A stretch of 64,000 nt of DNA from Arthrobacter sp. 9V (GCF_902506065.1 NZ_LR732912.1:404529-468528), one strand, 5' to 3'. Shown: positions 43,040-51,464, numbered from the stretch's first letter. The notes: generated from the sequence alone by a model not told the origin. A program made the numbers and translations.

Positions 43040-43614
43040 GTCATAGAGGTTACCTGCTGGGGCTCGTTGGCTTTTGCGTCCTGTGACGCGGCAATGGCGG
43101 CCTTGACGTGCTGCACGATCCCGGGGATGGCGGCTTTGATGAGCGTCCACGTGTTGTCGAAGTCCGTGTGGCCGCCGTACCAGGGGTCTTCGATGCCGAG
43201 GTCCAGGGAGCTGCGGCCCGCCATGTGGGGATCGAAGCTGCGGAGCATCCGGACTTTTTCGAGGGAGGCGTGATCCGGGGCGCCTTCTTGGAGCCAGCCG
43301 AAATGGTCAACGTCAAGAGCGAGTATCAGGTCCCGTTCGGCGTACCATTCACGCCGCCACTCGCGGGCAACGTGGTCCTCGGAAGCGAGGTGCTGGGCCG
43401 TCAGAACGCGTGCGGCACGGGGGTCGATCGGGTGTCCTACCTCGTACCCTGTTGTGCCTGCGGAGTCCACTACTGCGAGCTCGCCGAGCCCTTCCGCTGA
43501 GAAGGCTTCGGTCAGCATGAGCGCTGCCATGGGGGAGCGGCAGATGTTTCCGGTGCAGACCGTGATGATGCGGTATGGGCTCGTCGTTGAGTACATGCAG
43601 CAAGCATGGTTCAT
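43036..43614 (-). CDS. low-molecular-weight protein-tyrosine phosphatase
   Basis: A 192-residue phosphatase with the C-x5-R loop (Cys20-TGNIC-Arg26, followed by Ser) and the general-acid loop DPWYGG near residue 145. It probably dephosphorylates tyrosine-phosphorylated proteins, as PtpA-type enzymes do. GAGGGGG lies a few bases before the ATG at 43614; the ATG at 43596 is an alternative start. Its stop overlaps the kinase-PabB gene by 4 bases, an unexplained coupling. Confidence 0.9.
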   Translation of the reverse strand: MNHACCMYSTTSPYRIITVCTGNICRSPMAALMLTEAFSAEGLGELAVVDSAGTTGYEVGHPIDPRAARVLTAQHLASEDHVAREWRREWYAERDLILALDVDHFGWLQEGAPDHASLEKVRMLRSFDPHMAGRSSLDLGIEDPWYGGHTDFDNTWTLIKAAIPGIVQHVKAAIAASQDAKANEPQQVTSMT

Positions 43615-43699
43615 GCCGCCCCCTCTTGGCTAGGGGCAACTTCACAACCGAGTCACTTTTCCTGTCAAAACTGTCACGGTGCGTGGCGCAGGGTCCTCG

Positions 43700-44320
43700 T
43701 TAGGCTCGGCTGTGGGCAGGTTCCTGCGCCTCGGCGGCCAGCGCTGCGGCCGCCAGGTAGACGGTACGCACGACGGCGGCGCGTCGCCTTTCTGCCCGGC
43801 CGGGGTCATTGCCGGCCATGAGTCCGTCCAGTGCCGGGAGCACCGGAGCGGCATCGCACAAGCTCACGATGGTGATGAGGAGATCTCCGGCGTCTTCGCG
43901 TGAAACCCCGGGCAGGGCTGCGATGGTGCTGTTGACCTTGGATGCGCAGTTGGCCATCCGCTTGGGAAGCCCCACCACTTCGGTGCCCCGTTCCAGTCCT
44001 TCCCAGAAAAGGAGGCGTGGTGCCGTGGCGTCCTTCTGGTGGTGGTCGAAGAGCCTGCCGGCGTAGTCTGCCATGGCTTCGGGGCCGTTGCCTTCGATGG
44101 GAACTTCATCCATGAGGGAGCTCAGGGCGGTGACGATCACGGTGTCGAAGAGCGCATTCTTGTTGCCGAAGTACTGGTAGATCCGCTCCTTGTTGACCCC
44201 TGCCTCGGCGGCGATGCGATCAATGCGGGCACCGGCCAATCCGCGAGTGCAAAACTCGCTGGTAGCCGCCTCGAGCAGCAGCGCCTTGGTTCGCTCTGTG
44301 TCCCATGCCATAGGAGTCAT
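43700..44320 (-). CDS. TetR/AcrR-family regulator
   Basis: A TetR-type repressor of 206 aa. The N-terminal HTH is typical: LLLEAATSEFCTRGLAGARID, then RIAAEAGVNKERIYQYFGNKNALF. The C-terminal helices bind an unknown ligand. I use the ATG at 44320, because the longer frame from 44335 would start inside a probable operator (44333-44346). It is divergent from a small membrane protein gene whose promoter carries the second operator copy, so that gene is the likely target. Confidence 0.86.
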   Translation of the reverse strand: MTPMAWDTERTKALLLEAATSEFCTRGLAGARIDRIAAEAGVNKERIYQYFGNKNALFDTVIVTALSSLMDEVPIEGNGPEAMADYAGRLFDHHQKDATAPRLLFWEGLERGTEVVGLPKRMANCASKVNSTIAALPGVSREDAGDLLITIVSLCDAAPVLPALDGLMAGNDPGRAERRRAAVVRTVYLAAAALAAEAQEPAHSRA

Positions 44321-44332
44321 ATTACCATTTTC

Positions 44333-44346
44333 CAACTGGATGGTTG
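44333..44346. promoter_or_regulatory. probable TetR operator, site 1
   Basis: CAACTGGATGGTTG has the form CAAC-N6-GTTG, matching site 2 at 44389-44402 in arms and spacing. It lies 13 bases before the regulator start, so autorepression is likely. Confidence 0.6.
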
Positions 44347-44388
44347 TAATTGTTGGCGAGTGGGGTTAGTGTGATCTCAAGCCAAAAG

Positions 44389-44402
44389 CAACCGTTTAGT
44401 TG
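44389..44402. promoter_or_regulatory. probable TetR operator, site 2
   Basis: CAACCGTTTAGTTG repeats the CAAC-N6-GTTG pattern. It ends at the ribosome binding site (GGAG, 44403-44406) of the divergent membrane protein gene. Confidence 0.6.
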
Positions 44403-44411
44403 GAGAATGCC

Positions 44412-44732
44412 ATGACTGCACAAACCGCCTCCGAAATCGCCGTTGAGCCTACTGCTGAGCCCACAACAGTGCCGCGCCTGCAAGGGCCCTCCGTTCACAT
44501 GAGGGCCCTCATCACTTGGCTGGCCATTTTCCCGCTGGTGTCCGTAGGCATGCTGCTCCTCGGTCCCGTCATGGAGCCGCTACACCCCGTCCTGAGGGCG
44601 CTCGTTCTGACAGCCTTCGTTGTTCCCACGGCCGTCTATCTGGTGGTTCCCCGCCTCATGGCCGGCCACGGCGCCCTGACCCGCAAGGCCGTGGAGCGCG
44701 CAGCACAACGCGCAGCCCGCAAGTCCGCCTGA
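44412..44732 (+). CDS. small two-helix membrane protein
   Basis: A 106-residue protein. A Thr/Glu/Pro-rich N-terminal ~30 residues is followed by two hydrophobic helices (ALITWLAIFPLVSVGMLLLG; LRALVLTAFVVPTAVYLVVP) and a basic Ala/Arg-rich tail. No enzyme motif. GGAG lies 6 bases before the ATG. It shares a promoter region and matching operator sites with the TetR gene, so it is probably induced by that regulator's ligand. Function unknown. Confidence 0.75.
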   Translation: MTAQTASEIAVEPTAEPTTVPRLQGPSVHMRALITWLAIFPLVSVGMLLLGPVMEPLHPVLRALVLTAFVVPTAVYLVVPRLMAGHGALTRKAVERAAQRAARKSA

Positions 44733-44744
44733 CCCAAGCGCTTA

Positions 44745-44812
44745 ACCCAACTAGGGGACAGCACCTGTTCCACTGAGCCCTCAGTAGAGCAGGTGCTGTC
44801 CCCTAGTTGGGT
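44745..44812. terminator. perfect 23-bp hairpin between convergent genes
   Basis: Arms 44745-44767 and 44790-44812 are exact inverted repeats (right arm ends CCCTAGTTGGGT) around a 22-base loop. They lie between the membrane protein and ribokinase stops. The same CCTAGTTGGGT end recurs at the hairpin near 62.9 kb. Confidence 0.75.
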
Positions 44813-44841
44813 CCGAACCGGGTTGGGTGGCGACGGCGGGA

Positions 44842-45798
44842 CTAAGCGCCCCGCAGCTGCTCGACGTCGGCGATGGTTGGGTACGCGGCCTGCGTCCCCT
44901 TCTTCGTGGCAGCCAAGGCCGCGGCAACGGACGCGAAGGATGCGGCGGCAGCGAGTGATTCACCCGCAGCCAAGCGCGCAGCCACAGCACCTGTGAAGGC
45001 GTCGCCGGCTCCCGTGGTGTCAACTGCGGACACACGCGTGGGGGCAATACGGGTGATCTGGTCTTCGATGCCGCGCGCCAACGAATCCAGGACCACGGAT
45101 CCCTGGGCGCCGAGGGTCACCAGAATCCGCTGCAGACCCCTCTCCGCGAACTGGCTCCGAACCGGCTCCCAAGCCTCCGCGCCAGCGTCAGCGTCAGGAA
45201 TCTCCGCTTCGGCACCAAGGAACAGGGACGCCTCATGCGCGTTCACCAGAAGAACGTCGCCCAGCCCGGCCAACCGCTCCGGCACCTCCGCATAAGGCGA
45301 GACGTTGAGCAGAACTGTTGCGCCGGCGTCGTGCCCTGCTTGGGCGGCGGCAATCACAGTATCGATCCCCACCTCCAGGCAGAGACACACCACCGCAGCG
45401 TTCTGGAACGCGTCCGGGGTGACGTCCGCGGGCCTGAGCGTCCCATTGGCGCCGGCGGAAATGATGATGCTGTTCTCACCACTGGAGTCCACGGAAATGA
45501 CAGCGACACCGGTGGCCACGTCGCAACGGAGGACACGCGAAACGTCTACTCCCGCGTTGGCCGTCGAATCCAGGAGCATGGTGCCGTTGGGATCATCCCC
45601 CACAGCGCCGATCAGGGTGACTTGACCGCCGAGCTTGCTGGCAGCCACCGCCTGGTTGGCGCTCTTGCCGCCGGGATTCACCGCAAAACCGTTGCCGTGG
45701 ACCGTCTCGCCGGGTTGAGGGAGGCGATCGCAGTAGATGGTGAGGTCCGCGTTAAGGGAGCCGACGACGACGATTCCCGCCTTGGGTGCGCTGGTCAT
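44842..45798 (-). CDS. rbsK: ribokinase
   Basis: A 318-residue PfkB-family sugar kinase (GSLNADLTIYCDRLPQPGET; NPGGKSANQAVAASKLGG; the catalytic DTTGAGDAFTGA anion-hole motif with the base Asp). It phosphorylates ribose to ribose 5-phosphate. It is the last gene of a nucleoside-salvage operon, where it would use ribose released by the nucleoside hydrolase. Its start overlaps the upstream transporter by 4 bases. Confidence 0.92.
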   Translation of the reverse strand: MTSAPKAGIVVVGSLNADLTIYCDRLPQPGETVHGNGFAVNPGGKSANQAVAASKLGGQVTLIGAVGDDPNGTMLLDSTANAGVDVSRVLRCDVATGVAVISVDSSGENSIIISAGANGTLRPADVTPDAFQNAAVVCLCLEVGIDTVIAAAQAGHDAGATVLLNVSPYAEVPERLAGLGDVLLVNAHEASLFLGAEAEIPDADAGAEAWEPVRSQFAERGLQRILVTLGAQGSVVLDSLARGIEDQITRIAPTRVSAVDTTGAGDAFTGAVAARLAAGESLAAAASFASVAAALAATKKGTQAAYPTIADVEQLRGA

Positions 45799-47240
45799 GC
45801 CGTCACCTTTTCGTCTTCGGACACTTCGGCGTCCACAGGCTTGGGAATCAGGAGCGAAGCGGCAAAGGCAGCAAAGGTAATGGCGAGGCCCACCACCACA
45901 ACGGTCAAGTAAGAAGCCTTGGCGTCATTGAGCGAAGCCGTGGCCACAAGGACGGCCGGAAGGACCAGGAAGCTCAGTCCGGCGCCAAGGTTGAAGGCGC
46001 CGGCATTCATGCCCGGAAGGAATCCCGGGTTGCCCTGCGGCGAAAGAACCACGCCCAGTCCGTTCAGCATGATGTTGACCGTACCGGCGTACATGATGCC
46101 CAGCAAGGCCGTGCCCACAATCATCATGGGCAGGTTGTTCAGGCCGAAGAATGCGATGATCGCCAACGCCACCAAGCTGCCGATCAGGCCGATGCGAAGG
46201 ACCTTGGTGTAGCCAAGAACAGGCGCCACACGGCCGCTGATGGGGCCGAACAACCAACCAAGCAGGGCGTACGGGGTCAGGATGATCAGCGACATCTCGG
46301 TAGGACCGACGCCGAAGCCAGGATCAGCTGCCTGCACGTATGCGGGAACAATGCCGTTGATGACCGCGAAAATACCCGTCATGGTCAGAGTGGTGGTCAG
46401 CAGCGGAGCCCAGGTGGAGCGCTGGCGCAGGTGCACGGTCTCCACCATGGGCTGCTTGGCGCGCTTCTCAACAGTCCAGAACGCAAAGAACGCGACGACG
46501 GCAATCACCGTGAGCACGAGCGCGAGGGTCAGGGTTCCGGCGTCGAAGGCCGTGGCCAGTTTGGCGCCCTCGTTCAGGGCGGTCAGCAGGGCGCCCACTG
46601 CGATGACAATGAAGAACACGCCCAGCCAGTCCATGGTGGTGCCGGCGGCGGGCTTGCTTTCTCCGGCCAGGACGGCGACCAACACGGTAGCTACCAAGGC
46701 CAGGGCCACCATGAGCCAGAAGATGCTGCGGAAGCCGAAGTTTTCAGCGAAGTAGCCGCCCACGAAGGAGTCGACGCCGGCCACGCCGCCGTTGACTGCC
46801 GTGATCAGGCCCATGAGGGTTCCGTACTTGCGCGGGTTGGTAACCGCGGACCGCAGCATGATCAGGCAGAGCGGAACCGTGGGACCGCTGACGCCCTGGA
46901 TGATGCGGCCTACGAAGAGCCACGTGACGTCCGGTGCCATGGCTGCGATGACAGAGCCAACGGCCATCAGGATCATCATGCCGACGAGGATCTTCTTGCG
47001 GCCCACAATGTCGCTCAGCCGCGGGAGGAACAGGGAGAAGAGGGCTGCGGCGGTGAAGAACCACGTCTGGGACAGGCCGATGGTGGCTTGGTCCGTGTTG
47101 AGCTCGTTGCCCATGGTGACCAGTGCCGGGCTGAGCATGGAGGCGTTGAGCTGGAAAGCTAGGCAGGCCGCCAACAGCGCGACCATGAGGGCTGTGACGT
47201 TGCCGCGGGTGGACTTTGATTCAGTTGCGGGGGAGGACAT
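45795..47240 (-). CDS. MFS transporter, likely nucleoside importer
   Basis: A 481-residue permease of the 14-helix DHA2-like layout (LSPALVTMGNELNTDQATIG; the loop motif RLSDIVGRKKILVGMMI; GRIIQGVSGPTVPLCLIM). By family it could be a drug exporter. Its place between nucleoside hydrolase and ribokinase, with 1-base and 4-base overlaps, argues for uptake of nucleosides or ribose. That role is inferred from context only. Confidence 0.82.
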   Translation of the reverse strand: MSSPATESKSTRGNVTALMVALLAACLAFQLNASMLSPALVTMGNELNTDQATIGLSQTWFFTAAALFSLFLPRLSDIVGRKKILVGMMILMAVGSVIAAMAPDVTWLFVGRIIQGVSGPTVPLCLIMLRSAVTNPRKYGTLMGLITAVNGGVAGVDSFVGGYFAENFGFRSIFWLMVALALVATVLVAVLAGESKPAAGTTMDWLGVFFIVIAVGALLTALNEGAKLATAFDAGTLTLALVLTVIAVVAFFAFWTVEKRAKQPMVETVHLRQRSTWAPLLTTTLTMTGIFAVINGIVPAYVQAADPGFGVGPTEMSLIILTPYALLGWLFGPISGRVAPVLGYTKVLRIGLIGSLVALAIIAFFGLNNLPMMIVGTALLGIMYAGTVNIMLNGLGVVLSPQGNPGFLPGMNAGAFNLGAGLSFLVLPAVLVATASLNDAKASYLTVVVVGLAITFAAFAASLLIPKPVDAEVSEDEKVTA

Positions 47241-48310
47241 TACTTTGCCTCTCCTGCCAGGATTGCCTCGGCTGTGGCAGTGACGTTCGCTGTGGCAGTG
47301 ACTTCGGCCTCGGCGCCAGCGGTGGCGTCAGCGCCGGCGTCGTGCGTTGGTTCGCCGATCCGTTCGATTGCGTCGGTGACCAAATCCCAGAACTTCTTGT
47401 GGTCCAGGTCCACGGCCACGGAGGTGTGGCAGTCATCCGGCGCAGGGGCACGGAAGTCGGCTACGGTCATGCCGAGTGTGAGTTTGCCCTGCAGCTCGAT
47501 GTCCACGGGGACCTTGCGGGTGGTCATGACGGTGGGGTCGATCACATAGGCCACTGCGCACGGATCGTGCACCGGCGGGAAGTCGAAGCCTTGGGCGTCC
47601 TTGTAGGTCTTCTGGAAAAAGTCCATGAGCTCCATGACGAACTTGGCGGGCTTGGTGCCGATTTTCGCGATGCGGTCCACCACCTCGTCCGTGGCCAGAG
47701 CCTGGTGCGTGAGATCCAGGCCCACCATCACCACGGGCCAGGTTTCATTGAACACGATGTGCGCGGCTTCGGGGTCAATGATGATGTTGAACTCCGCCAC
47801 AGCGCTCCAGTTGCCCACGTGGTAGCCGCCGCCCATGAGGACGACTTCCTTGACACGCTCAACGATTCGCGGCTCTTTGCGGGCAGCCATGGCGATGTTG
47901 GTGAGGCCCGCGGTGGGGACCAGTGTGACCGTGCCCGGCTCATGTGCCATGACCGTTTCAATGATGAGGTCGACGGCGTGGCGCGGGTCCAGCTCGATAG
48001 TGGACTCGGGCTGCTCCGGGCCGTCCATGCCGGAGTCTCCGTGGATGCTGGGTGCCGTTTCGATGGTGCGGACCAAGGGGCGGTCGCAGCCGGCGGCGAA
48101 GGGGACGCCAGTGATGCCGGCGATGGTTGCGACTGAAAGGGCGTTGCGGGTGACCTTTTCCAGGGTCTGGTTTCCCACCACCGTTGTTACCGCAAGCAGC
48201 TCGATGTCCGGGTTGCCGTGTGCCAGCAGTAATGCCACGGCGTCGTCATGGCCAGGGTCGCAGTCAAGAATGATCTTCTTGCGTGCCGGTGTCATGGTGT
48301 TGGGGTCCAC
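47240..48310 (-). CDS. nucleoside hydrolase
   Basis: A 356-residue enzyme of the inosine-uridine-preferring family. Ca2+-binding DCDPGHDDA lies near the start, VTTVVGNQ and GGGYHVGNWS follow, and the HDPCAVAY motif contains the active-site His. It splits nucleosides into base and ribose. The GTG at 48310 follows GGAGAG with 6-base spacing and is preferred over 48322. The Ala/Thr-rich C-terminal ~30 residues are low-complexity. First gene of the operon, divergent from the LacI regulator. Confidence 0.9.
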   Translation of the reverse strand: MDPNTMTPARKKIILDCDPGHDDAVALLLAHGNPDIELLAVTTVVGNQTLEKVTRNALSVATIAGITGVPFAAGCDRPLVRTIETAPSIHGDSGMDGPEQPESTIELDPRHAVDLIIETVMAHEPGTVTLVPTAGLTNIAMAARKEPRIVERVKEVVLMGGGYHVGNWSAVAEFNIIIDPEAAHIVFNETWPVVMVGLDLTHQALATDEVVDRIAKIGTKPAKFVMELMDFFQKTYKDAQGFDFPPVHDPCAVAYVIDPTVMTTRKVPVDIELQGKLTLGMTVADFRAPAPDDCHTSVAVDLDHKKFWDLVTDAIERIGEPTHDAGADATAGAEAEVTATANVTATAEAILAGEAK

Positions 48311-48403
48311 GTTTCTCTCCACGTCATTGGGGCCTGCCTGGTAGTTGCCCGGGGCAGGGCGCTAAGCATTCAGAGGAATTCTGGCACTGCTGTGTGGTCT
48401 ACG

Positions 48404-48415
48404 TCAAACGCTTAA
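48404..48415. promoter_or_regulatory. LacI-type operator, half-degenerate copy
   Basis: TCAAACGCTTAA is a variant of the perfect palindrome at 48438-48449, with centres 34 bp apart. It lies between the divergent nucleoside hydrolase and LacI genes. Confidence 0.6.
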
Positions 48416-48437
48416 CGTTGGTCTGAATGCTGGAACG

Positions 48438-48449
48438 TCAAGCGCTTGA
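48438..48449. promoter_or_regulatory. LacI-family operator
   Basis: TCAAGCGCTTGA is a perfect 12-bp palindrome with the central CG typical of LacI-family sites. It lies 46 bases before the LacI start. Confidence 0.75.
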
Positions 48450-48463
48450 TGCCTTCTCGCAGG

Positions 48464-48477
48464 TCAAGACCGTTTGA
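48464..48477. promoter_or_regulatory. possible third operator half-site pair
   Basis: TCAAGACCGTTTGA keeps TCAA/TTGA arms but with two extra central bases. It lies 18 bases before the LacI gene start and could serve autoregulation. Confidence 0.35.
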
Positions 48478-48495
48478 GACCGTTACGATCGATGC

Positions 48496-49539
48496 ATGGA
48501 ATCCCTGGACCAACGCCATGGCCGCGCGCCCCGTTCGCCCCGTGTGACGGCCGCGATGGTGGCCGCCCGGGCAGGCGTTTCCACGGCCACTGTGTCCCTT
48601 GTGGCAAACGGCAAAACCCAAGGACGGGTGTCCGAGGACAACATTTCCCGGGTCCGCTCCGCCATAGCTGAGCTCGGCTATGTGGTGGACAGCATCGGCA
48701 GTTCCTTGGCTCGCGGAGTCAGCTCAATCGTCATTCTGGTAACTCCGGACGTGTCCAACCCGTTCTTTGCCAACGTCATTGCAGGGGTTCGGGAGTCGCT
48801 CGGGTCCCAGTACCAGCTGCTGCTTTCCGTGACCGACGCCGGCGAATCACCACAGGCTGATGACGTCCGCAAGTTGCTGGCCCTCCGGCCCGCAGGCTTG
48901 CTGGTGGGCGCTCCCAGTGCCGAATTCCTGGAAGACCTCTCCGCTGCAGGACCACTGGTGCTGTTGGATGCGCCGGGACTGGAATCCTATGCGCCGTCCG
49001 TCAACCTCGATGTTGCCCAAGGTGCCCGGGAGCTTGCCCGTCACTTGGCGTCTTCCGGGCACACCCGCGCCGCCTACGTGGACGGCGTGACGGGCACAAC
49101 AACCTTCCAGCTGCGCCGGGAAGCTTTCTTGGCAGAGGCTGCAGCGTGCGGACTTTCAGTGGATGACGGGCACGTCATCAGCACCCCCATCGACGTCGGT
49201 GCTGCCGCTGCCGCCTTCGCCGAAGCGTGGCCGCAGTGGCAGCGCCAGGGTGTTACCGCCGTCGTCTGCGGTACCGATACGCATGCCTATGGCGTGCTGC
49301 AGGAAGCCCGCGTTGAAGGCGTACGGATCCCTGAGGAGCTGGCTGTGGCAGGGTTCGATGACCTGCCCTATTCGGCCACCAGCAACCCCGGCCTCACCAG
49401 CGTCCACCTGCCTGCAACGCCTTTGGGACGTAAAGCGGGGGAGCAACTGCGGGGGCTCATGGAGGGCCTGCCGCTGGTCGAGCCGCATGTGACCCTGGAG
49501 AGCTCGCTGGTGGTGCGGGGATCTACGTCTAGTGGATGA
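48496..49539 (+). CDS. LacI-family transcriptional regulator of nucleoside use
   Basis: A 347-residue repressor. The HTH (VTAAMVAARAGVSTATVSLVANG) with hinge (SEDNISRVRSAIAELGYVVD) is followed by a periplasmic-binding-protein fold (SIVILVTPDVSNPFFANVIAGV; late FDDLPYSATSNPGLTSVHLP). It faces the nucleoside hydrolase-MFS-ribokinase operon across palindromic sites. It likely senses a nucleoside or ribose derivative. Its 3' end overlaps the convergent LysE gene by 11 bases. Confidence 0.9.
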   Translation: MESLDQRHGRAPRSPRVTAAMVAARAGVSTATVSLVANGKTQGRVSEDNISRVRSAIAELGYVVDSIGSSLARGVSSIVILVTPDVSNPFFANVIAGVRESLGSQYQLLLSVTDAGESPQADDVRKLLALRPAGLLVGAPSAEFLEDLSAAGPLVLLDAPGLESYAPSVNLDVAQGARELARHLASSGHTRAAYVDGVTGTTTFQLRREAFLAEAAACGLSVDDGHVISTPIDVGAAAAAFAEAWPQWQRQGVTAVVCGTDTHAYGVLQEARVEGVRIPEELAVAGFDDLPYSATSNPGLTSVHLPATPLGRKAGEQLRGLMEGLPLVEPHVTLESSLVVRGSTSSG

Positions 49540-50152
49540 CGGCGAGCAATATACCCACCAGCACGAACAAGCAGCCGAAGACCCGGTTGAGGACCTGCTG
49601 ACCGCGCTCATCATGGGTGAATCTCTGGAAGGAACGCGCGGCGAACGCGAAGAAGAACCACATCACCAGGATGTCGATAATGATGACCGTGGTAGTCAGC
49701 ACCGCGTATTGCTGAAGGAGCGGCTGATCGGGCCGGATGAACTGGGGCATGAAAGCAAGGAAGAAGACAATTGCTTTCGGGTTCAGCAGGTTCACCCAGA
49801 TTCCGCGTTGGAACATGGACAGTGCGGACTCGTTCTTCTTGTCCGCAACTTCTTCCTCGTCCAGGTCCGGCTTGCGCAGGAACTGCCTGATCCCGAGGTA
49901 CACCAGATACGCGGCACCGGCATAACGGATGACATTGAAGATCACCGGAGAGCTGGAAACGAGCACTCCGACGCCCAAAGCGACAATGACGATGTGGATG
50001 ACCAGAGCCACCTGCTGGCCGAGAATGCCCCAGATTGAGCGTCGGAAGCCGGAATTGAGCGAGTTGCTCATGGTAAAAATGGCGCCGGCGCCTGGAGTGA
50101 AACTGATCAGGGTGCCGGCTCCAACAAGGGCCAGCCAAAGTGAAAACTGCAC
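49529..50152 (-). CDS. LysE/RhtB-family amino acid exporter
   Basis: A 207-residue membrane protein with six hydrophobic segments. The LysE hallmark FTPGAGAIFTMSNSLNSG lies near the N-terminus and WVNLLNPKAIVFFLAFMPQF in the middle. It exports amino acids or homoserine derivatives; the substrate is open. It overlaps the LacI gene end by 11 bases in convergent orientation. Confidence 0.87.
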   Translation of the reverse strand: MQFSLWLALVGAGTLISFTPGAGAIFTMSNSLNSGFRRSIWGILGQQVALVIHIVIVALGVGVLVSSSPVIFNVIRYAGAAYLVYLGIRQFLRKPDLDEEEVADKKNESALSMFQRGIWVNLLNPKAIVFFLAFMPQFIRPDQPLLQQYAVLTTTVIIIDILVMWFFFAFAARSFQRFTHDERGQQVLNRVFGCLFVLVGILLAVIH

Positions 50153-50200
50153 ATCTCAGCTTATGCCCGCGAGGCGGGTGCTCCGGACGCGTTGCTTCCC

Positions 50201-50280
50201 CACCCACTTTGGCGGCTGATCTGCCGGAATGCACCCGGAATGGGTTGATTTCTGCACCCGAACAAGCCAAAGAAGGTGGT
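50201..50280. repeat. palindromic element, family B copy 2
   Basis: CACCCACTTTGG (50201-50212) and CCAAAGAAGGTGGT (50267-50280) form an imperfect inverted repeat. Right arms of both family B copies share CCAAAG-NN-GGTGGTGAAGG and the overall spacing is ~85 bp, as at 36544-36626. Sits between the divergent lysE and dinB genes. Confidence 0.6.
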
Positions 50281-50321
50281 GAAGGTACAACCACAGTAGC
50301 GGCTTAGGGCAAACTGGTGCC

Positions 50322-51395
50322 GTGAGCGGAATCCCTTGGGTACTCCACGTTGACCTGGACCAGTTCATTGCTGCTGTCGAGGTCCTCCGTCGGCCTGAGC
50401 TGGCCGGCAAGCCGATCATTGTGGGTGGCAGGGGAGACCCCACGGAACGCGCCGTGGTTTCCACCGCATCCTATGAAGCGAGGGCTTTCGGCGTCGGGTC
50501 CGGCATGCCTTTGAGGATAGCTGCCCGCAAAGTGCCGGACGCCATCATTTTGCCCGTCGATCAGGAGGCTTACCTGGCGGCATCGGAGGTGGTCATGTCT
50601 ACCCTGCGGGCACAGCCGGGCGCCACGGTTCAGGTGCTCGGCTGGGATGAGGCTTTTGTGGGCATCGAAACGGAGGACCCGGAAGCGTACGCCCGGCAGG
50701 TCCAGGCCGCGGTCCTCGAGCAAACCCGGCTGCACTGCAGCGTGGGGATCGGAGACACCTTGGTTCGGGCAAAGAATGCCACGGATTTCGGCAAGCCGGC
50801 GGGCATCTTTCGGCTGACCAAGGAAAATTGGCTGGACGTCATGGGTGATAAGCCCACTAAGGATTTGTGGGGCGTTGGAAGCAAGGTGTCGCAGCGGCTC
50901 GCGAAGCACCACATCACCACAGTGGCCGAGCTGGCCGCATGCAATCCCCAGGATCTCGTCCCGGAGTTCGGCCCGAAGATGGGCCCTTGGTACGCCCAGT
51001 TGGGACGCGGGGAAGGCGCCAGCGAGGTTGACGACACTCCGTGGGTTGCCCGCGCTCATGGCCGCGAGACCACGTATCAGGAGAATCTCACCGAGCCCTC
51101 CCAGATCCAGGATGCCGTCAAGGAACTGACGGCTCGCGTCCTGGAGGATGTGGCAGCGGAGGGTCGGCCAGTGATTGGCCTGACCCTGAAAGTCCGGTAT
51201 GCGCCGTTTTTCACCAAGACCTACGCGAGGAAGATTCCCCGGACTTTCGACCGGGATGAGGTCCTCGCGCAGGCCTTGGAACTCACTGGAAAAATGGAGC
51301 CGGAGCGCCCCATCCGGCTTCTCGGATTGCGTGCAGAAATGTCCATGCCCGAGGAAGCCCGCAAGGGACATACGCCCACGCGCAGCGGCTGGTAA
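50322..51395 (+). CDS. dinB: Y-family DNA polymerase IV, DinB2-like, with Ile at the steric gate
   Basis: A 357-residue translesion polymerase. Metal-binding Asp11 and Asp13 (VDLDQF) and the DE pair in GWDEAF are present, as are SYEARAFGVGSGMP and the HhH-like LWGVGSKVSQRLAKHHI. E. coli DinB carries a Phe steric gate right after the DxDxF motif; here that position is Ile16. Mycobacterial DinB2 has a Leu there and readily incorporates ribonucleotides, so the same is predicted here. Relatively short; no clear C-terminal clamp-binding peptide is seen. GTG start; no SOS box recognised. Confidence 0.88.
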   Translation: MSGIPWVLHVDLDQFIAAVEVLRRPELAGKPIIVGGRGDPTERAVVSTASYEARAFGVGSGMPLRIAARKVPDAIILPVDQEAYLAASEVVMSTLRAQPGATVQVLGWDEAFVGIETEDPEAYARQVQAAVLEQTRLHCSVGIGDTLVRAKNATDFGKPAGIFRLTKENWLDVMGDKPTKDLWGVGSKVSQRLAKHHITTVAELAACNPQDLVPEFGPKMGPWYAQLGRGEGASEVDDTPWVARAHGRETTYQENLTEPSQIQDAVKELTARVLEDVAAEGRPVIGLTLKVRYAPFFTKTYARKIPRTFDRDEVLAQALELTGKMEPERPIRLLGLRAEMSMPEEARKGHTPTRSGW

Positions 51396-51396
51396 C

Positions 51397-51440
51397 GGCG
51401 TCGAACACTAGCGCCGTCGGACTTTAGCGCCGTCGAACAC
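51397..51440. repeat. short degenerate direct repeats after dinB
   Basis: TAGCGCCGTCG occurs twice, 16 bases apart (51409, 51425), flanked by two GTCGAACAC copies. They lie between the convergent dinB and aldo/keto reductase stops. Confidence 0.6.
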
Positions 51441-51464
51441 CAACGCCCGACGGCGGCCCGGCGG

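Noticed and set aside
45786..47162. Long open frame antisense to the MFS transporter
   Set aside because: It is rich in His, Gln and Gly with no family motif, and the opposite strand encodes a clear 12-14 helix transporter. Long antisense frames are expected in GC-rich DNA.
45795..47240. MFS protein as a drug exporter
   Set aside because: Family alone allows it, but overlaps with both nucleoside hydrolase and ribokinase genes make a salvage role more likely.
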